IMG/VR virus record: IMGVR_UViG_3300012944_000048
Location: 1 to 28,958 of that record
DNA length: 28,958 nt
Reading direction: 5' to 3' (one strand)
Source of the DNA: a virus
Below the pieces are notes generated by a model that saw only the letters and a program-made list of their open reading frames with translations, was not told where the DNA came from and did no database searches. Numbering within the stretch: position 1 is the stretch's first letter; each line of letters starts with the position of its first letter. Shown piece after piece: positions 28,687 through 28,958 of this stretch. The position numbers and the translations under genes are program-made.

Positions 28687-28824
28687 ATGAAAGACACGAT
28701 CTGGCTGGACACGGACGGGCAAGACGAGCGTGATGATCTGCATAGCGCGCGAGGCATCATCAACGCGCTCGCCGTTAGCGTGGTCTTGTGGTTGCTGATG
28801 TACGCACTCACGGCGTTGCACTGA
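28687..28824 (+). CDS. 45-residue single-pass membrane peptide, first gene of rightward operon
   Basis: MKDTIWLDTDGQDERDDLHS forms an acidic N-terminal part; residues about 24-43 (INALAVSVVLWLLMYALTAL) are a clear transmembrane helix with a short C-terminal end. The cassette CAAGGAGACGCAC gives a strong start. No family is recognised. Small acidic membrane peptides at the head of early operons can act in host takeover or exclusion; that is only a possibility here. Confidence 0.65.
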   Translation: MKDTIWLDTDGQDERDDLHSARGIINALAVSVVLWLLMYALTALH

Positions 28825-28833
28825 GAGCGCGCC

Positions 28834-28958
28834 ATGGCAATGCTCACACACTTGCGCGCACGTGGTTTCGATCTCTCGAAGCACGTGCCATTCACGAAAC
28901 TCTACAACGTGCGCTGCTCCTCCTGCGTCGCGATGGTCATCAACAGCACCGCGACGCA
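28834..28958 (+). CDS. Small zinc-motif phage protein, cut by right window edge
   Basis: Open from ATG at 28834 (or MLTHL at 28840) to the end of the window, 41 codons visible. The sequence FTKLYNVRCSSCVAMVINSTAT matches the widespread small phage protein with pattern V-R-C-S-x-C-x-A-x-V-I-N-G-x-x-x-H-E-x-G-C, expected to be completed by further zinc ligands beyond the edge. Function of that family is unknown. A GAGAG six bases before the ATG could act as ribosome site. It starts ten bases after the membrane peptide stop. Confidence 0.65.
   Translation, partial: MAMLTHLRARGFDLSKHVPFTKLYNVRCSSCVAMVINSTAT

Noticed and set aside
1-28958. tRNA genes, CRISPR arrays, insertion sequences, integrase and attachment sites
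   Set aside because: None could be seen on either strand: no cloverleaf-like sequence, spaced repeat array, transposase or integrase motif was found by reading.

Overview
The window is a high-GC (roughly 60-65 percent by eye) tailed-phage genome segment holding the complete packaging, head, lysis and tail block of a short-tailed (podovirus-like) phage or prophage. The evidence is a P22-type portal, an N4-gp56-type major capsid protein, two consecutive neck/adaptor proteins, a nozzle-like tail protein, and a row of ejection-type internal virion proteins ending in a large lytic-transglycosylase protein. The Gram-negative style lysis genes (GTA-type 3TM holin, M15 peptidase) and the base composition suggest a proteobacterial host such as a Burkholderia/Ralstonia/Pseudomonas/Rhizobium relative. 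The exact host cannot be read from the sequence.

Layout. Almost everything is on the minus strand, so it is transcribed from right to left. From about 28.06 kb leftward: small terminase, a membrane protein, three small genes (unknown, HExxH peptidase, zinc-finger), large terminase, an unknown gene, portal, four virion genes (21.7-18.6 kb), scaffold, a CsrA-like small protein, major capsid protein, decoration protein, a small head-associated protein and two adaptors (15.4-13.6 kb). A non-standard cassette follows (13.5-10.2 kb): a coiled-coil/TM peptide, a proteasome/HslV-like Ntn hydrolase, a zinc-ribbon metallophosphoesterase resembling phage T5 A1, an M15 endolysin and a holin, closed by a good intrinsic terminator at about 10.17 kb. 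Left of the terminator come the tail fibre, the nozzle-like protein, a tandem pair of paralogous small proteins, an internal virion protein, a 2-oxoglutarate/Fe(II) aspartyl-hydroxylase-like enzyme overlapping a cupin, two more low-complexity virion proteins, and the N-terminal half-kilobase-plus of an SLT-domain ejection protein that runs off the left edge.

At the right end a divergent control region (28057-28686) separates this late block from a plus-strand operon that begins with a 45-residue membrane peptide and a zinc-motif peptide cut by the window edge. The region contains a perfect 11-bp-arm palindrome with further half-site copies, a very strong G-quadruplex motif in the terminase leader, T-tracts, and a sigma70-like promoter.

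Genes are tightly packed, with recurring TAATG/TGATG/ATGA overlaps and a recurrent CAAGGAGA-nn-CAC-ATG ribosome-binding cassette. The most interesting items are the Ntn hydrolase with intact Thr/Asp/Lys triad and no partner ATPase, the hydroxylase-cupin pair inside the ejection-protein block, the zinc-ribbon metallophosphoesterase, the CsrA-like peptide next to the capsid gene, and two palindrome-overlapped promoter-like sites placed so that their transcripts would be leaderless.
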